64,000 nucleotides of DNA from Melioribacteraceae bacterium. GTDB lineage: Bacteria > Bacteroidota > Ignavibacteria > Ignavibacteriales > Melioribacteraceae. The DNA is taken from the NCBI GenBank assembly GCA_011525875.1, contig WYBN01000012.1, forward strand, positions 124,001-188,000, in the 5' to 3' direction. A program made the position numbers and the translations under genes. Each line of letters starts with the position of its first letter. Position 1 is the first letter of the stretch. The notes below the pieces were generated by a model. It did not search any database. It was not told the DNA's origin and saw only the letters and a list, made by a program, of their open reading frames with translations. Shown here piece after piece: positions 8,028 to 17,224 of the stretch.

Positions 8028-9185
8028 TTGAGAAAAATTTGTGTGTTTATTGGTAGTAGAGCCAATTATAGTAGTCTGAAGTCTGTTATACACTCAGTTC
8101 ATCAAAATCCCAACCTGCTACTACAGCTAGTTGTTGGTGCTTCCGCAGTTTTGGATCGATACGGTAAAGTAATTGACTTGATTCAAAGGGATGGGTTTTC
8201 TGTGGATTATTCTTTTTATAATATGGTTGAAGGGGAAAATCCTACCACCATGGCTAAATCTACCGGTCTTGGAATAATCGAACTTTCGATGATATTCGAT
8301 AACTTAAAACCTGATTTCGTCGTTATTGTTGGAGACAGATTCGAAATGATGTCCGTTACTCTTGCGGCTGCATATATGAATATCAGAATTGCTCATACGA
8401 TGGGTGGCGAAGTCTCCGGTACTATTGATGAGAGTATAAGGCATGCAATAACTAAATTTGCTCATGTACATTTCCCCTCGAACTCTGATGCAGCAGATCG
8501 TATAATAAAAATGGGTGAAGATGAAGAATTTGTTTTTAATGTAGGGTGCCCTAGAATTGATTTGGTTAAAGAAACTTTGGAGAATAATGATTCAGATTAC
8601 TGGAATTCACAATTTGAAAATGTGAAAGGTGTTGGAAACAAACCTGATTTTAATAAAGATTTTCTTTTGGTGTCTCAACATCCTGTAACGACTGAATTTG
8701 GGAGTGGAAGAAAGCAGATCGAAGAGACATTGAAAGCTCTCCAACAGTTAAAAATTCCTTCATTGATATTGTGGCCTAATATTGATGCCGGTAGTGATGA
8801 TATTTCTAAGGGTATAAGAACATTCAGAGAAAAGTATAATCCTGAATGGATGTTTGCGGTTAGAAATCTTCCTACTGAACTCTATATTCACCTGATGAGT
8901 AAAACAAGGTGTCTTATTGGAAACAGCAGCTCCGGAATCAGGGAAGGAGCTTTTATCGGGACTCCTGTCGTTAATATCGGGACAAGACAATCAGGAAGGA
9001 ACAGTGGAAATAATATAATAAATGTTGATTATAGTACGGATTCTGTTAAAAGTGGTATCTTGAAGCAGTTAAGCAATGGAAGGTATGAGCAAAATCAAAT
9101 TTACGGTGCGGGAGATGCGGGTAATCAAATAAGCAAAATTCTTGAGTATATTGATCCGCCAGTTCAAAAGAAAATTACTTACTAA
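8028..9185 (+). CDS. neuC: Hydrolysing UDP-GlcNAc 2-epimerase (NeuC family)
   Basis: About 385 residues, GT-B fold. Hydrolysing epimerases of this type convert UDP-GlcNAc to ManNAc and UDP, the first step toward sialic acids. GDRFEMM and HTMGGEVSGTIDESIRHAITK are NeuC signatures, and the C-terminal GNSSSGIREGAFIGTP binds the UDP phosphates. I place the start at the TTG at 8028 because AAAGGAG lies five bases upstream; an in-frame TTG at 8007 would add seven residues inside the preceding gene. The next gene's ATG follows the stop codon with no gap. Confidence 0.88.
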   Translation: MRKICVFIGSRANYSSLKSVIHSVHQNPNLLLQLVVGASAVLDRYGKVIDLIQRDGFSVDYSFYNMVEGENPTTMAKSTGLGIIELSMIFDNLKPDFVVIVGDRFEMMSVTLAAAYMNIRIAHTMGGEVSGTIDESIRHAITKFAHVHFPSNSDAADRIIKMGEDEEFVFNVGCPRIDLVKETLENNDSDYWNSQFENVKGVGNKPDFNKDFLLVSQHPVTTEFGSGRKQIEETLKALQQLKIPSLILWPNIDAGSDDISKGIRTFREKYNPEWMFAVRNLPTELYIHLMSKTRCLIGNSSSGIREGAFIGTPVVNIGTRQSGRNSGNNIINVDYSTDSVKSGILKQLSNGRYEQNQIYGAGDAGNQISKILEYIDPPVQKKITY

Positions 9186-9869
9186 ATGAGTAAAATTGGT
9201 ATCATACCAGCAAGAGGTGGCTCGAAGGGTATTAAGGATAAAAACATTATCGAGCTTTGCGGGAAACCCTTAATTCAATATACCATCGAAGCTGCGTTGT
9301 TGTCTGAAATAGATAGAGTTATTGTTTCAACTGATTCGAATAAAATAGTAGATCTTAGTAAACACCTGGGATCTGAAGTTGTAATTCGTCCACCTGAATT
9401 GGCAGAAGACAATACGCCTACTTTACCTGTTATACACCATGTCTTATCGCAGATCAATTCAGATTACGATATGGTTGTACTGCTTCAACCTACATCTCCT
9501 CTAAGAAATTATAATCATATTAACAGGGCGATAGAACTATTTAATAATTCCCCAGATGCTGATTCATTGGTAAGTGTCGTGAAAGTTCCTCATAATATGA
9601 TTCCAGAAGCAGTGATGACTGAGTCTGAAGGCTATTTGAAAAGTTATATCTCCAATTCTTTGGTAAATCGCCGCCAGGATAAACCTGTCTATTTTGCAAG
9701 GAATGGTGCTGCCATTTATATAACAAGGAAAGATTCAATTGATAAATTCATTTATGGCGGTAAAATCTTACCTTATCATATGAAGCAATTCGAGAGTGTT
9801 GATATTGACACTATAGAAGATCTTAAACTAGCTGAATTATTAATTAAATATAAGCTTCATGAAGTATAG
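9186..9869 (+). CDS. neuA: CMP-nonulosonate cytidylyltransferase (NeuA family)
   Basis: A 227-residue cytidylyltransferase that activates a nonulosonic acid with CTP. The N-terminal PARGGSKGIKDKNI is the nucleotide-binding signature of CMP-sialate synthetases; LLQPTSPLR and the FARNGAAIYITR segment are also typical, and DIDTIEDL near the end is the metal-site aspartate region. The length is normal for single-domain NeuA/LegF proteins. The gene starts directly at the stop of neuC and overlaps the next gene by 11 bases, so neuB-methyltransferase-neuC-neuA-glycosyltransferase is one tight unit. Confidence 0.88.
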   Translation: MSKIGIIPARGGSKGIKDKNIIELCGKPLIQYTIEAALLSEIDRVIVSTDSNKIVDLSKHLGSEVVIRPPELAEDNTPTLPVIHHVLSQINSDYDMVVLLQPTSPLRNYNHINRAIELFNNSPDADSLVSVVKVPHNMIPEAVMTESEGYLKSYISNSLVNRRQDKPVYFARNGAAIYITRKDSIDKFIYGGKILPYHMKQFESVDIDTIEDLKLAELLIKYKLHEV

Positions 9870-11169
9870 CATATTACTCCCTGTCGAGACTAGTAGCAGG
9901 GAACTGATATATAAATTATTTCTCGCGAAAAAATTCGCTCTGCATAACTTTGATGTTTTTATCGGATCAAAAAAAAACATATGGGAAATGTTCGATGAAA
10001 TTCAGCCCTTCATATATTTTGATAAGGGTTACCATGAAAATATATCTGAAAACTCAATTTACAAAAAAGTCAAAGACCGCGGTTTTTTGATTAACCTCGA
10101 TGAAGAAGGGGGAGTCGATTTTAGCGACTTTCACACACTTAACAGGAGATTCCCTAAATTATTATTTGATTATTCCAATATTATTTTTTTGTGGGGAAAG
10201 CAACAATATAATTTTCTAAAGAAAAACAGGAATAATTTTGACGAGAATAAAGTGTTTGTTTCTGGGCATCCCCGTTTCGAACTTCTTAAAGATAAATATT
10301 GCTACCTTTATCAGAATGAAGTAAAAACTATAAAAAATAAATTCAGAAAATTCATCCTTATTAATTCCAATACGAAGTATGCGAACCATATTAACGGTGA
10401 AGAGTTCCTGTATTTAAATTACGGACACCGTGTTAAGTCATTGAAGTCCAGAATTGATTATGACATTATGAAATTCAATGTGATGAATTCATTAATTAAA
10501 ACTCTGGCGAGTGAGCTGGATTATAATATTGTCATAAGACCCCATCCTGAAGAAAAAATTCAAACTTATATGGGATTATTCTCGGATTATAAAAACGTTC
10601 ATACTCTTTATGAATATAATGCGATCCCCTGGATACTAGCATGCGAGGCTTTAATACACTACGATTGTACAACAGCGGTCGAAGCATTCTTTCTTGGTAA
10701 AACAGCTATCGCTTATGCACCTAACATAAATATGGATCTCTCCCCGGTTCAACCCCTAGACATAAGTGTTAAGGTCGGCAGCGAAAGCGATGTGTTAAAA
10801 TTAATTAAACAAAATGATTTGTTTAATCCTACCAGTATTCAAAAGCAGGTGGCAGAAGAATTCTTTTCCTGGGAACTGCATTCAAATGATATAATCGTTG
10901 AGGAGGTTGTGAAGATGGTTAAATCGAGTAATCAACAATTTAAAGAAAAAGAATATAGGTACTCCTTCCTTCTAAATACTTTGATGGATGCACTCCGTGT
11001 ATTGAAACAGTCCGTTCTCGGAGGAAATGAACTAGGTAAAAACAAAATCGGATTGCTTGCTGATAAAAAATATGTTTTAGATCTGTTTGAAAAAATAAAT
11101 GATAATGGTAATGAGTCATATCCGAAGATAAAGAAAATTAAAAATGAACTTTATCTTATATCTAACTAA
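9859..11169 (+). CDS. Surface-carbohydrate biosynthesis glycosyltransferase, candidate nonulosonate transferase
   Basis: A 436-residue soluble protein resembling the surface-carbohydrate biosynthesis family found beside nonulosonate genes in Bacteroidota. A GT-B-like fold is suggested by the N-terminal ILLPVETSSRELIYK, the central FVSGHPRFELLK, IVIRPHPEE near residue 225, and ALIHYDCTTAVEAFFLGKTAIAY near residue 270, which resembles the CMP- or CDP-binding region of capsule transferases. It overlaps neuA by 11 bases, so transfer of the CMP-activated nonulosonate is the most economical guess. The last 90 residues are helical and lysine-rich without a recognised domain. The acceptor is unknown. 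Confidence 0.62.
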   Translation: MKYSILLPVETSSRELIYKLFLAKKFALHNFDVFIGSKKNIWEMFDEIQPFIYFDKGYHENISENSIYKKVKDRGFLINLDEEGGVDFSDFHTLNRRFPKLLFDYSNIIFLWGKQQYNFLKKNRNNFDENKVFVSGHPRFELLKDKYCYLYQNEVKTIKNKFRKFILINSNTKYANHINGEEFLYLNYGHRVKSLKSRIDYDIMKFNVMNSLIKTLASELDYNIVIRPHPEEKIQTYMGLFSDYKNVHTLYEYNAIPWILACEALIHYDCTTAVEAFFLGKTAIAYAPNINMDLSPVQPLDISVKVGSESDVLKLIKQNDLFNPTSIQKQVAEEFFSWELHSNDIIVEEVVKMVKSSNQQFKEKEYRYSFLLNTLMDALRVLKQSVLGGNELGKNKIGLLADKKYVLDLFEKINDNGNESYPKIKKIKNELYLISN

Positions 11170-11183
11170 TTAAAGATAGTGTA

Positions 11184-11885
11184 ATGTCTGTAATGATAAA
11201 ACTAGTGATCTTTAATCTGAGAGTTCTGAAAGTTATTATTTTAAGAACCAGAAGATTTATCTCATTCGATAATATGAAAAAATTAATGGAACTTATTGAT
11301 GATTTCGACAAGGTTGTTCTTCAGGTAATTAAAGTTAGGGAAGGTGGTGAAAATCCAAAACATGATATTGAAGGATTCGACCAATTCATTATTGATAATA
11401 TTACTGAGAAGGATCGTGTGCTGGATGTTGGGAGTGGATATGGTAAACTAGCATTTAAGATATCTGAAAAATCAGAGTTCGTATTAGGAATCGATATCAG
11501 AGAAGAACCAATTATATATTCAAGGAAAAAGTATAAAAGGAGTAATCTTTCATTTGAAGTGAAAGATTTTTTTAAATTTACTGCAAAAGATAACTTTGAT
11601 GTAGTCGTTTTCTCAAATGTACTGGAACATATTGATGACAGAAAGAAGTTTATTGTTAAAGCTCTGGAAATAGCTCCCAGACTGATAATCAGAGTTCCAG
11701 CATTTAACCGGAATTGGATGGTAGGTTATAAAAAGAAATTGAATCTAAACTGGAAATTGCACAAGGATCATTTCAAAGAATATACTGAAGAAACACTGCA
11801 GGAAGAAATTATTGATTCTAAAAATCTAGTCAAAAAACTCCATACATCCTGGGGAAATATACACTGTGTGGCAGCAAGAAAATAA
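11184..11885 (+). CDS. Class I SAM-dependent methyltransferase
   Basis: A 233-residue protein with a complete class I methyltransferase core: VLDVGSGYGKLAFKI (SAM loop) at about residue 75, GIDIRE after strand 2, and VVFSNVLEHI at about 135. The N-terminal 60 residues are basic and hydrophobic, with no clear domain. HKDHFKEYTEETL near the C-terminus resembles small O-methyltransferases of glycan loci. The next gene begins inside its 3' end (20-base overlap). The substrate is unknown; one of the locus's sugars is likely. Confidence 0.75.
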   Translation: MSVMIKLVIFNLRVLKVIILRTRRFISFDNMKKLMELIDDFDKVVLQVIKVREGGENPKHDIEGFDQFIIDNITEKDRVLDVGSGYGKLAFKISEKSEFVLGIDIREEPIIYSRKKYKRSNLSFEVKDFFKFTAKDNFDVVVFSNVLEHIDDRKKFIVKALEIAPRLIIRVPAFNRNWMVGYKKKLNLNWKLHKDHFKEYTEETLQEEIIDSKNLVKKLHTSWGNIHCVAARK

Positions 11886-13065
11886 TATTGATTATCTGAA
11901 GGGAAATATTTTAGCCTTTCTTGAATCGTTAAAAATAGATGAATTTAATTACAGGATGAGCAGAAATACTGATTCAACTATTTACTCATCCATATTCGCA
12001 TTGTTTTTGTACGATCTAATTGGCGCGGTTGGTAACTGGGAAAAGCCTGTAAAAGAAAACTGGATAAATTTCATTAACAGCTTTCAGGATGTGAGAAGCG
12101 GTTTATTTATACCGAATCATCTCACCTTGAGAGGGATCGAAAATAAACCCGTATATCAACTAACAGCTTTTTCTTTACAGGCTTTGCATATTTTGGAGGG
12201 TGTGCCAAAATATGAACTTTCGTTTCTGAATAATTGGCAGACAAAAGAGTCCATCCGGAATTACCTTGATAAGCAAGGATGTCTGCATGGGAAATTAGGT
12301 TCAGGAAATATGTCCATGTTTTTAGGAATATTTCTAACATATTCCTATGAAGAATTAAAAAATAATAAAGCAAAGGTATTATTAGATGAATGGTTTTTTT
12401 TGCACGACAAATATCAAAACCCCAAAACCGGTTTTTGGGGTAGCAAAATAAAAAATTTTTATTATTGGGGATTCCAAAATTCGTTACATCAATTTGAAAT
12501 TTATAATTATTGGAATAGAGAAATAAATTATTCAGAAATAATTATTGATAAAATCTTAAGTTTACAAAACACTGATGGTCACTTCGCTTTGACACCTGGC
12601 GGCGGAGGATGCTGGGACTATGATGCAGCACATTTATTATCAGTTTTATCGCAAGATAACGAGTATCGTAGAATGGATATATTGAAGTCATTCGAAATAT
12701 TGTATACTAAACTAATTAATAAAATAAATCCCGATTTTGGGATACCTGAATCGATATCAAGACCGGAGTCTTTCGGAGAACTCATCAAATTAGGAAAATT
12801 CATTTTCTCACCCCGTTCGCCATATATTTGGTATCTCAAACTTGTTGCAACATTGAAAAGTTATAAGGATAAAAATATAATAAGAACTCATTGGTGCAAT
12901 AAGAGTTATTCATGCAGCCAAAGTGATTTATGGAATACCTGGTTATACATGATATTGATACTGGAATTGGAAATGAACTTAAATAAAGGATCAAAAAATC
13001 ATAAAAATCGTAATATTAAAAAACAGGATTTTATCGGTCTTGGATACTTGAGAAAATATGAGTAA
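11866..13065 (+). CDS. Alpha/alpha-toroid (terpenoid-cyclase-like) protein of unknown function
   Basis: A 399-residue protein with no signal peptide or membrane helix. Repeated helical units carry QNTDGHF and FQDVRSGLFIP motifs, the turn signature of alpha/alpha-toroid proteins (prenyltransferase beta, squalene-cyclase, lanthionine-cyclase and some polysaccharide lyases). A glycine-rich stretch TPGGGGCWDYDAAHLL near residues 242-257 could form an active-site loop. It starts at a GTG inside the preceding methyltransferase (20-base overlap) and overlaps the next methyltransferase by eight bases, so it is translationally linked to two modifying enzymes. Role is unknown; a glycan-modifying or glycan-binding enzyme is one possibility. 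Confidence 0.55.
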   Translation: MWQQENNIDYLKGNILAFLESLKIDEFNYRMSRNTDSTIYSSIFALFLYDLIGAVGNWEKPVKENWINFINSFQDVRSGLFIPNHLTLRGIENKPVYQLTAFSLQALHILEGVPKYELSFLNNWQTKESIRNYLDKQGCLHGKLGSGNMSMFLGIFLTYSYEELKNNKAKVLLDEWFFLHDKYQNPKTGFWGSKIKNFYYWGFQNSLHQFEIYNYWNREINYSEIIIDKILSLQNTDGHFALTPGGGGCWDYDAAHLLSVLSQDNEYRRMDILKSFEILYTKLINKINPDFGIPESISRPESFGELIKLGKFIFSPRSPYIWYLKLVATLKSYKDKNIIRTHWCNKSYSCSQSDLWNTWLYMILILELEMNLNKGSKNHKNRNIKKQDFIGLGYLRKYE

Positions 13066-14026
13066 AATAGAATTAAAAAGAAGAAAATGCCCTAATTGCG
13101 GTTCTATGACTATAAAGGCTGAAATGAAATTCAGGCTGGAGCAGATATATAATTTAAATGAATCCTATAATCTTGATTTGTTTAAAAAAACATTCACAGA
13201 ATATGAGGATAATATCATTTATAATATCTGCAATGAATGCTCACTTGTTTATTCGAAATTTATCTGGCCCGATTCTTTGCTGAATGAGGTTTACTCCAAC
13301 ATAATTAATCATGATCGAAGCCGGCAGAAAATATATGACATCAATAAAACACTCGAATTAGTAAGAGAGTGGAATAGCATTTTAAGGGTTCTTAAGTTTT
13401 TAGGAAAAAAAAGAACTGATGAATTAAGAATATTAGACTTCGGCTGCGGATGGGGAGATTTTATTCATGTAATCGATTGCAGGGGAGTGCAGATATACGG
13501 ATTTGATGAAGATAAAATTAAAATTGATGAAGCAAAAAAAAACGGCTGCAAAATATTCAGCAGTATTGACGATCTGAAAAATAATAAACCCTTCGATGTA
13601 ATTATCCTCAACTCAGTTCTAGAACATATTCAGGATGTGAATGGGGTGCTCCAATTATTGTATGAACTGCTTAATACGAACGGGCTGCTTATTACACTGG
13701 TAATGGATTACAGACCAAGGTTTATAAAGTTAAATTACGAATCTATTAAAAAAGGGGAATTACCTCTAACTAAGAATCTAAATCCTATTGAACATGTGAA
13801 CATTTATTCTTATAAAACACTGAAAGAAAATCTAAAAGCAAATAACTTTGAATTGCTAACGACGGGTGTATCCTTGTCCGCAACCAATATACCTTTTGTT
13901 AGAAATAGCTGGGGAATTTTAAAATTGATTACGCAGATGGAAAAATTGACTTCGAAAATTGTTGCCGGAAGAAATATGGATATAACTGTTTATTCGATTA
14001 AGAGAAATATGACTGTTAATAAATGA
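13058..14026 (+). CDS. Zinc-ribbon class I SAM methyltransferase
   Basis: A 322-residue protein with an N-terminal zinc ribbon (CPNC at about residue 9 and CNEC at about 62) and a methyltransferase core: ILDFGCGWGDFIHVI at about 125, ILNSVLEHI at about 186. It shares the architecture of the 7022-8026 protein but the two are diverged. It overlaps both neighbours by a few bases (an ATGA junction to the polymerase). The zinc-ribbon type includes C-methyltransferases of deoxysugars, but no deoxysugar pathway is evident here, so the substrate stays open. Confidence 0.78.
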   Translation: MSKIELKRRKCPNCGSMTIKAEMKFRLEQIYNLNESYNLDLFKKTFTEYEDNIIYNICNECSLVYSKFIWPDSLLNEVYSNIINHDRSRQKIYDINKTLELVREWNSILRVLKFLGKKRTDELRILDFGCGWGDFIHVIDCRGVQIYGFDEDKIKIDEAKKNGCKIFSSIDDLKNNKPFDVIILNSVLEHIQDVNGVLQLLYELLNTNGLLITLVMDYRPRFIKLNYESIKKGELPLTKNLNPIEHVNIYSYKTLKENLKANNFELLTTGVSLSATNIPFVRNSWGILKLITQMEKLTSKIVAGRNMDITVYSIKRNMTVNK

Positions 14027-15246
14027 GAATACTAATTCCATTAATCGTTATCGGTTCTTTTATACTTGAATGGCTAAGTATTACCTTACAAATACTACCT
14101 TATTCAGTTACATGGATGTTAGACTTCTTAATAATTTTTATGTTTATTTTTACTATCCTTAAAAGGGACCATACACATGACAATAATTTATTCCTATTCA
14201 AAATAGCATTATTTCTACTTTTATTATTGGTAGTTTTTTCAGCATTTATTGAAGACCAGTCAGTGTTTAAAATACTCCTCGGGATTAGAGCGTTTATAAG
14301 ATATATTCTCCTTTTCTTTTTTATTCAACATACTCATCTTTCTGAGAAAAGCATTAAATTTAACATATTATTAGTTATTTCACTTGCCTTACTTCAAATT
14401 CCTGTTTCTATAATTCAGTTTTATTTATATGGTGTAAGCGGAGATTTGATTTTTGGTACAGTCAGAGATACTGGGGCAATGGTAATTATATTACTATTTG
14501 TTGATGCCATTTTATTGTCATATTATTTTTTTTATAAAAAGAAATTAATTTATATTTTACTAATAATATTAACTATTATTCCCTCAATCATCGGTGAAGG
14601 AAAATTCTTCTTTTTATTATTTCCAATTGTTCCTCTAATCGTGCTACGAAAATTTATTCTAAAAAATACTTTAAGATCAGTATTTGTAATTGTATTACTA
14701 TTGGGTAGTTATTCAATAGGAGCAAATTATTTTGGTGAGGTCGGTGGGAATATTGATATTGGGGACTTTAATATATTTAGTTTTATTGTTGACAATAAAT
14801 CAAAAGATCAATGGGCAGTACAAGCGAGTTCAAAATTCCGTATTTTAGAAATTGAATCTGCTTTAATAACTTCTGCAAGCACTCCAAAGTATTTTTTTAT
14901 GGGAATGGGTATTGGAAGTCAATCTTTAACTAAAGAAGAATTCCATAACTTTGTTGAATTAAGAAATACAACTTCCTTATCACTAAGAATAAAGGAGTTT
15001 GGAATCATAGGATTTATACTTTTCGTAATTTTAATTTTGGCAATTTATTTTAATGTGAAAAGTTCAATAACTTTTCATCAAGATAAATTCTGGATAGCTT
15101 TAGTAAAAGCATACGATGCGATAGTTTTGATATATTTGATTTCAATTCCGTATACTAATATTGATTTGAGGCCTATATCCTGTATGTTTTGGTTTATTAC
15201 AGCAAGCCTAATAAAAATGCAATTTGCTAGAAAAAATGAGGAATAA
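14023..15246 (+). CDS. Wzy-like polysaccharide polymerase (multi-pass membrane protein)
   Basis: A 407-residue, strongly hydrophobic protein with about ten predicted membrane segments and one larger loop at about residues 230-290, which faces the periplasm in O-antigen/capsule polymerases. A short LRIKEFGIIGFILFVILIL stretch follows the loop, as is common in the Wzy/O-antigen-ligase superfamily. Sequence identity in this family is low, so the call rests on topology and on being the only such protein in a Wzx-type locus. Base composition is noticeably AT-rich. It overlaps the preceding gene by four bases, and the next ATG follows its stop codon directly. Confidence 0.68.
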   Translation: MRILIPLIVIGSFILEWLSITLQILPYSVTWMLDFLIIFMFIFTILKRDHTHDNNLFLFKIALFLLLLLVVFSAFIEDQSVFKILLGIRAFIRYILLFFFIQHTHLSEKSIKFNILLVISLALLQIPVSIIQFYLYGVSGDLIFGTVRDTGAMVIILLFVDAILLSYYFFYKKKLIYILLIILTIIPSIIGEGKFFFLLFPIVPLIVLRKFILKNTLRSVFVIVLLLGSYSIGANYFGEVGGNIDIGDFNIFSFIVDNKSKDQWAVQASSKFRILEIESALITSASTPKYFFMGMGIGSQSLTKEEFHNFVELRNTTSLSLRIKEFGIIGFILFVILILAIYFNVKSSITFHQDKFWIALVKAYDAIVLIYLISIPYTNIDLRPISCMFWFITASLIKMQFARKNEE

Positions 15247-16041
15247 ATGGCTTATAAAAAAATGAGTTTTAGAAATTTGGACTCACAAAATGAGGATTTG
15301 TGGGATAGTATAGAATTAAATAATGTTTTAAGTATGATCGAGAAAAGAACTATAACACCCTATTTCTTGAGAAATATTAAAAAAAACGATAGAGTTTTGG
15401 AAGCCGGTTGCGGAATTGGAGCCTGGGTCAAATATCTGAATGATAAAGGTTATACGGATGTAATTGGTCTGGACAATAATCCCAATATCCTTGAAAGAGG
15501 CAATAAGTATAATCTTAAACTTGAATACGGTGATATTCTGAATACAGATTATGAGGACAAATCAATTGATAAATATATTTCTCTTGGGGTGATTGAACAT
15601 AACGAGGAAGGTCCTCAACAGGCTTTGAATGAAGCTTATAGAATTCTGAAATGCGGTGGAATGGCTTTTATTTCTACTCCATGCAACAACCTTTTAAGGC
15701 TTCTTATTAATCACCCGATTAGAGATTTTATTAACTTTTTGAAAAAATTATCCGGGAAAAAACTTCACTTTTCAGAGTACAGGTTTTGGAAATCTGAACT
15801 CGTAGGGCATATTAAGAATGCCGGTTTCGAAATTATTGAAGTTATTCCTAATGATGTGAGTCTTGATCAATCGGATTACACATTTGGTTTTTACACTGAT
15901 TGGCCGACCTTTAGACACAGGACGGATAAGTACAGGCTCAATCTTATCGGAAAGACAATATTTAGTATTCTTAAATTAATATCTACTTCACTGGTTGTTT
16001 CGGGTTATTTAGTGATGGCCAAAAAACCTGATGACTGCTAA
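15247..16041 (+). CDS. Class I SAM-dependent methyltransferase
   Basis: A 264-residue methyltransferase with VLEAGCGIGAWVKYL (SAM loop) at about residue 49 and the post-strand-4 SLGVIEHNEEGP at about 115. FISTPCNNLLRLL precedes a helical lid and a hydrophobic C-terminal stretch (residues 235-258) that could associate with the membrane. It is one of four methyltransferases in this locus. It starts at the base after the preceding stop and overlaps the following glycosyltransferase by 11 bases. The substrate is unknown. Confidence 0.75.
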   Translation: MAYKKMSFRNLDSQNEDLWDSIELNNVLSMIEKRTITPYFLRNIKKNDRVLEAGCGIGAWVKYLNDKGYTDVIGLDNNPNILERGNKYNLKLEYGDILNTDYEDKSIDKYISLGVIEHNEEGPQQALNEAYRILKCGGMAFISTPCNNLLRLLINHPIRDFINFLKKLSGKKLHFSEYRFWKSELVGHIKNAGFEIIEVIPNDVSLDQSDYTFGFYTDWPTFRHRTDKYRLNLIGKTIFSILKLISTSLVVSGYLVMAKKPDDC

Positions 16042-17209
16042 AAATATACTTCTTGTAAATTATATTTTTTTGGATGAGCATCTTTGTAAAACCTCCAGAT
16101 TCAACTTTCTGGAAAGCCTTTCAAAGCTCGGCTATAATACTCATTTTTTAGCTGCATTTCTAACTCAGAAAAATGACAGCTCGGGTAATGTTGTGGTTGA
16201 ACAGATTCATTTGCCAAGAATGAATTATGTAAAACTGATCTATTTTAACTTTATGTTGAACTTAATTCTTGTCCGAATAATCAGAAGAAAAAATATTCAT
16301 GTGGTGCTGATTGATCCTTATTCTCTGGTAGGGACACTCTCTTCTCTTGTTTACAAATTGTTCTCTAAAAATAAATTCAAACTTATTTTGGATTTTCGCT
16401 CCGGAATATTTCACAAAAAAAATAACTCTCTGAAAAATTTCGTTAAAAAACTTTATATATCAGTTGTTCTTTTTTTGTCAAAATATCTTGTTGATGCCTA
16501 TACTTTTATTACAAATGAATTGTTCGAATATATTTCACAAACATATAATTTGAAAGGGATAAAATATACAATATGGTCATCAGCTGTTAATGAAAATTTT
16601 GTTAATGAAAATTTTTCATCCTCATCATATGGTGATCAGATAAATTTGATATATCATGGTACGTTAGAACCCGACAGAGGACTGGAAGAATTAATTGAAG
16701 CAATGGCTTTGGTTCAAATAGGGAAAAAGAATATACATCTCGATATTGTCGGCGATGGGCCATTGATGGGGAAATTAACCGATATGTCCACAAAACTTAA
16801 AGTAAAAAATGTCAGTTTCACCGGTAAAGTATCCCATCACCAAGTAATCGATTACATCGGGAAAGCAGACATAGGACTGATATTACTTAAAAATACTTTA
16901 CCTATGAGGACCAGCAGCCCTTTGAAATTACTTGAATACCTCGCTCTGAATAAACCTGTTATTTCAACTGATCTGAAAAATATCAGAAGTATTGCAGAAC
17001 AAATTAAAGACAGGGCGATTTACATGATTGAAAATAGCTCCGTTGAATGTCTCATGGAAACCTTTAAGGACTTAATGGATGAAAAGATCAAATTTGAGCC
17101 TGTGAATACTAAGGATTTTATTAAACAGAATTATCTGTGGGACTTCCAGGCTAAGAAAGTTGATGATTTTTTTGTCCATGAATTATTTAAAATAAATGAA
17201 AACAAATAA
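16031..17209 (+). CDS. Glycosyltransferase, GT4-like
   Basis: A 392-residue GT-B glycosyltransferase. The C-terminal half has the family 4 layout: IYHGTLEPDRGLEELIEAM at about residue 212, LDIVGDGPLMGKL at about 240, VSFTGKVSHHQVIDYI, and the sugar-nucleotide-binding TSSPLKLLEYLALNKPVIST with the E-x7-type motif. The N-terminal acceptor domain contains a hydrophobic stretch (residues 75-90) that could touch the membrane. It presumably adds one sugar to the lipid-linked repeat unit. It ends 15 bases before the cyclitol-like module. Confidence 0.8.
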   Translation: MTAKNILLVNYIFLDEHLCKTSRFNFLESLSKLGYNTHFLAAFLTQKNDSSGNVVVEQIHLPRMNYVKLIYFNFMLNLILVRIIRRKNIHVVLIDPYSLVGTLSSLVYKLFSKNKFKLILDFRSGIFHKKNNSLKNFVKKLYISVVLFLSKYLVDAYTFITNELFEYISQTYNLKGIKYTIWSSAVNENFVNENFSSSSYGDQINLIYHGTLEPDRGLEELIEAMALVQIGKKNIHLDIVGDGPLMGKLTDMSTKLKVKNVSFTGKVSHHQVIDYIGKADIGLILLKNTLPMRTSSPLKLLEYLALNKPVISTDLKNIRSIAEQIKDRAIYMIENSSVECLMETFKDLMDEKIKFEPVNTKDFIKQNYLWDFQAKKVDDFFVHELFKINENK

Positions 17210-17224
17210 TATTCGGGGATCTAA

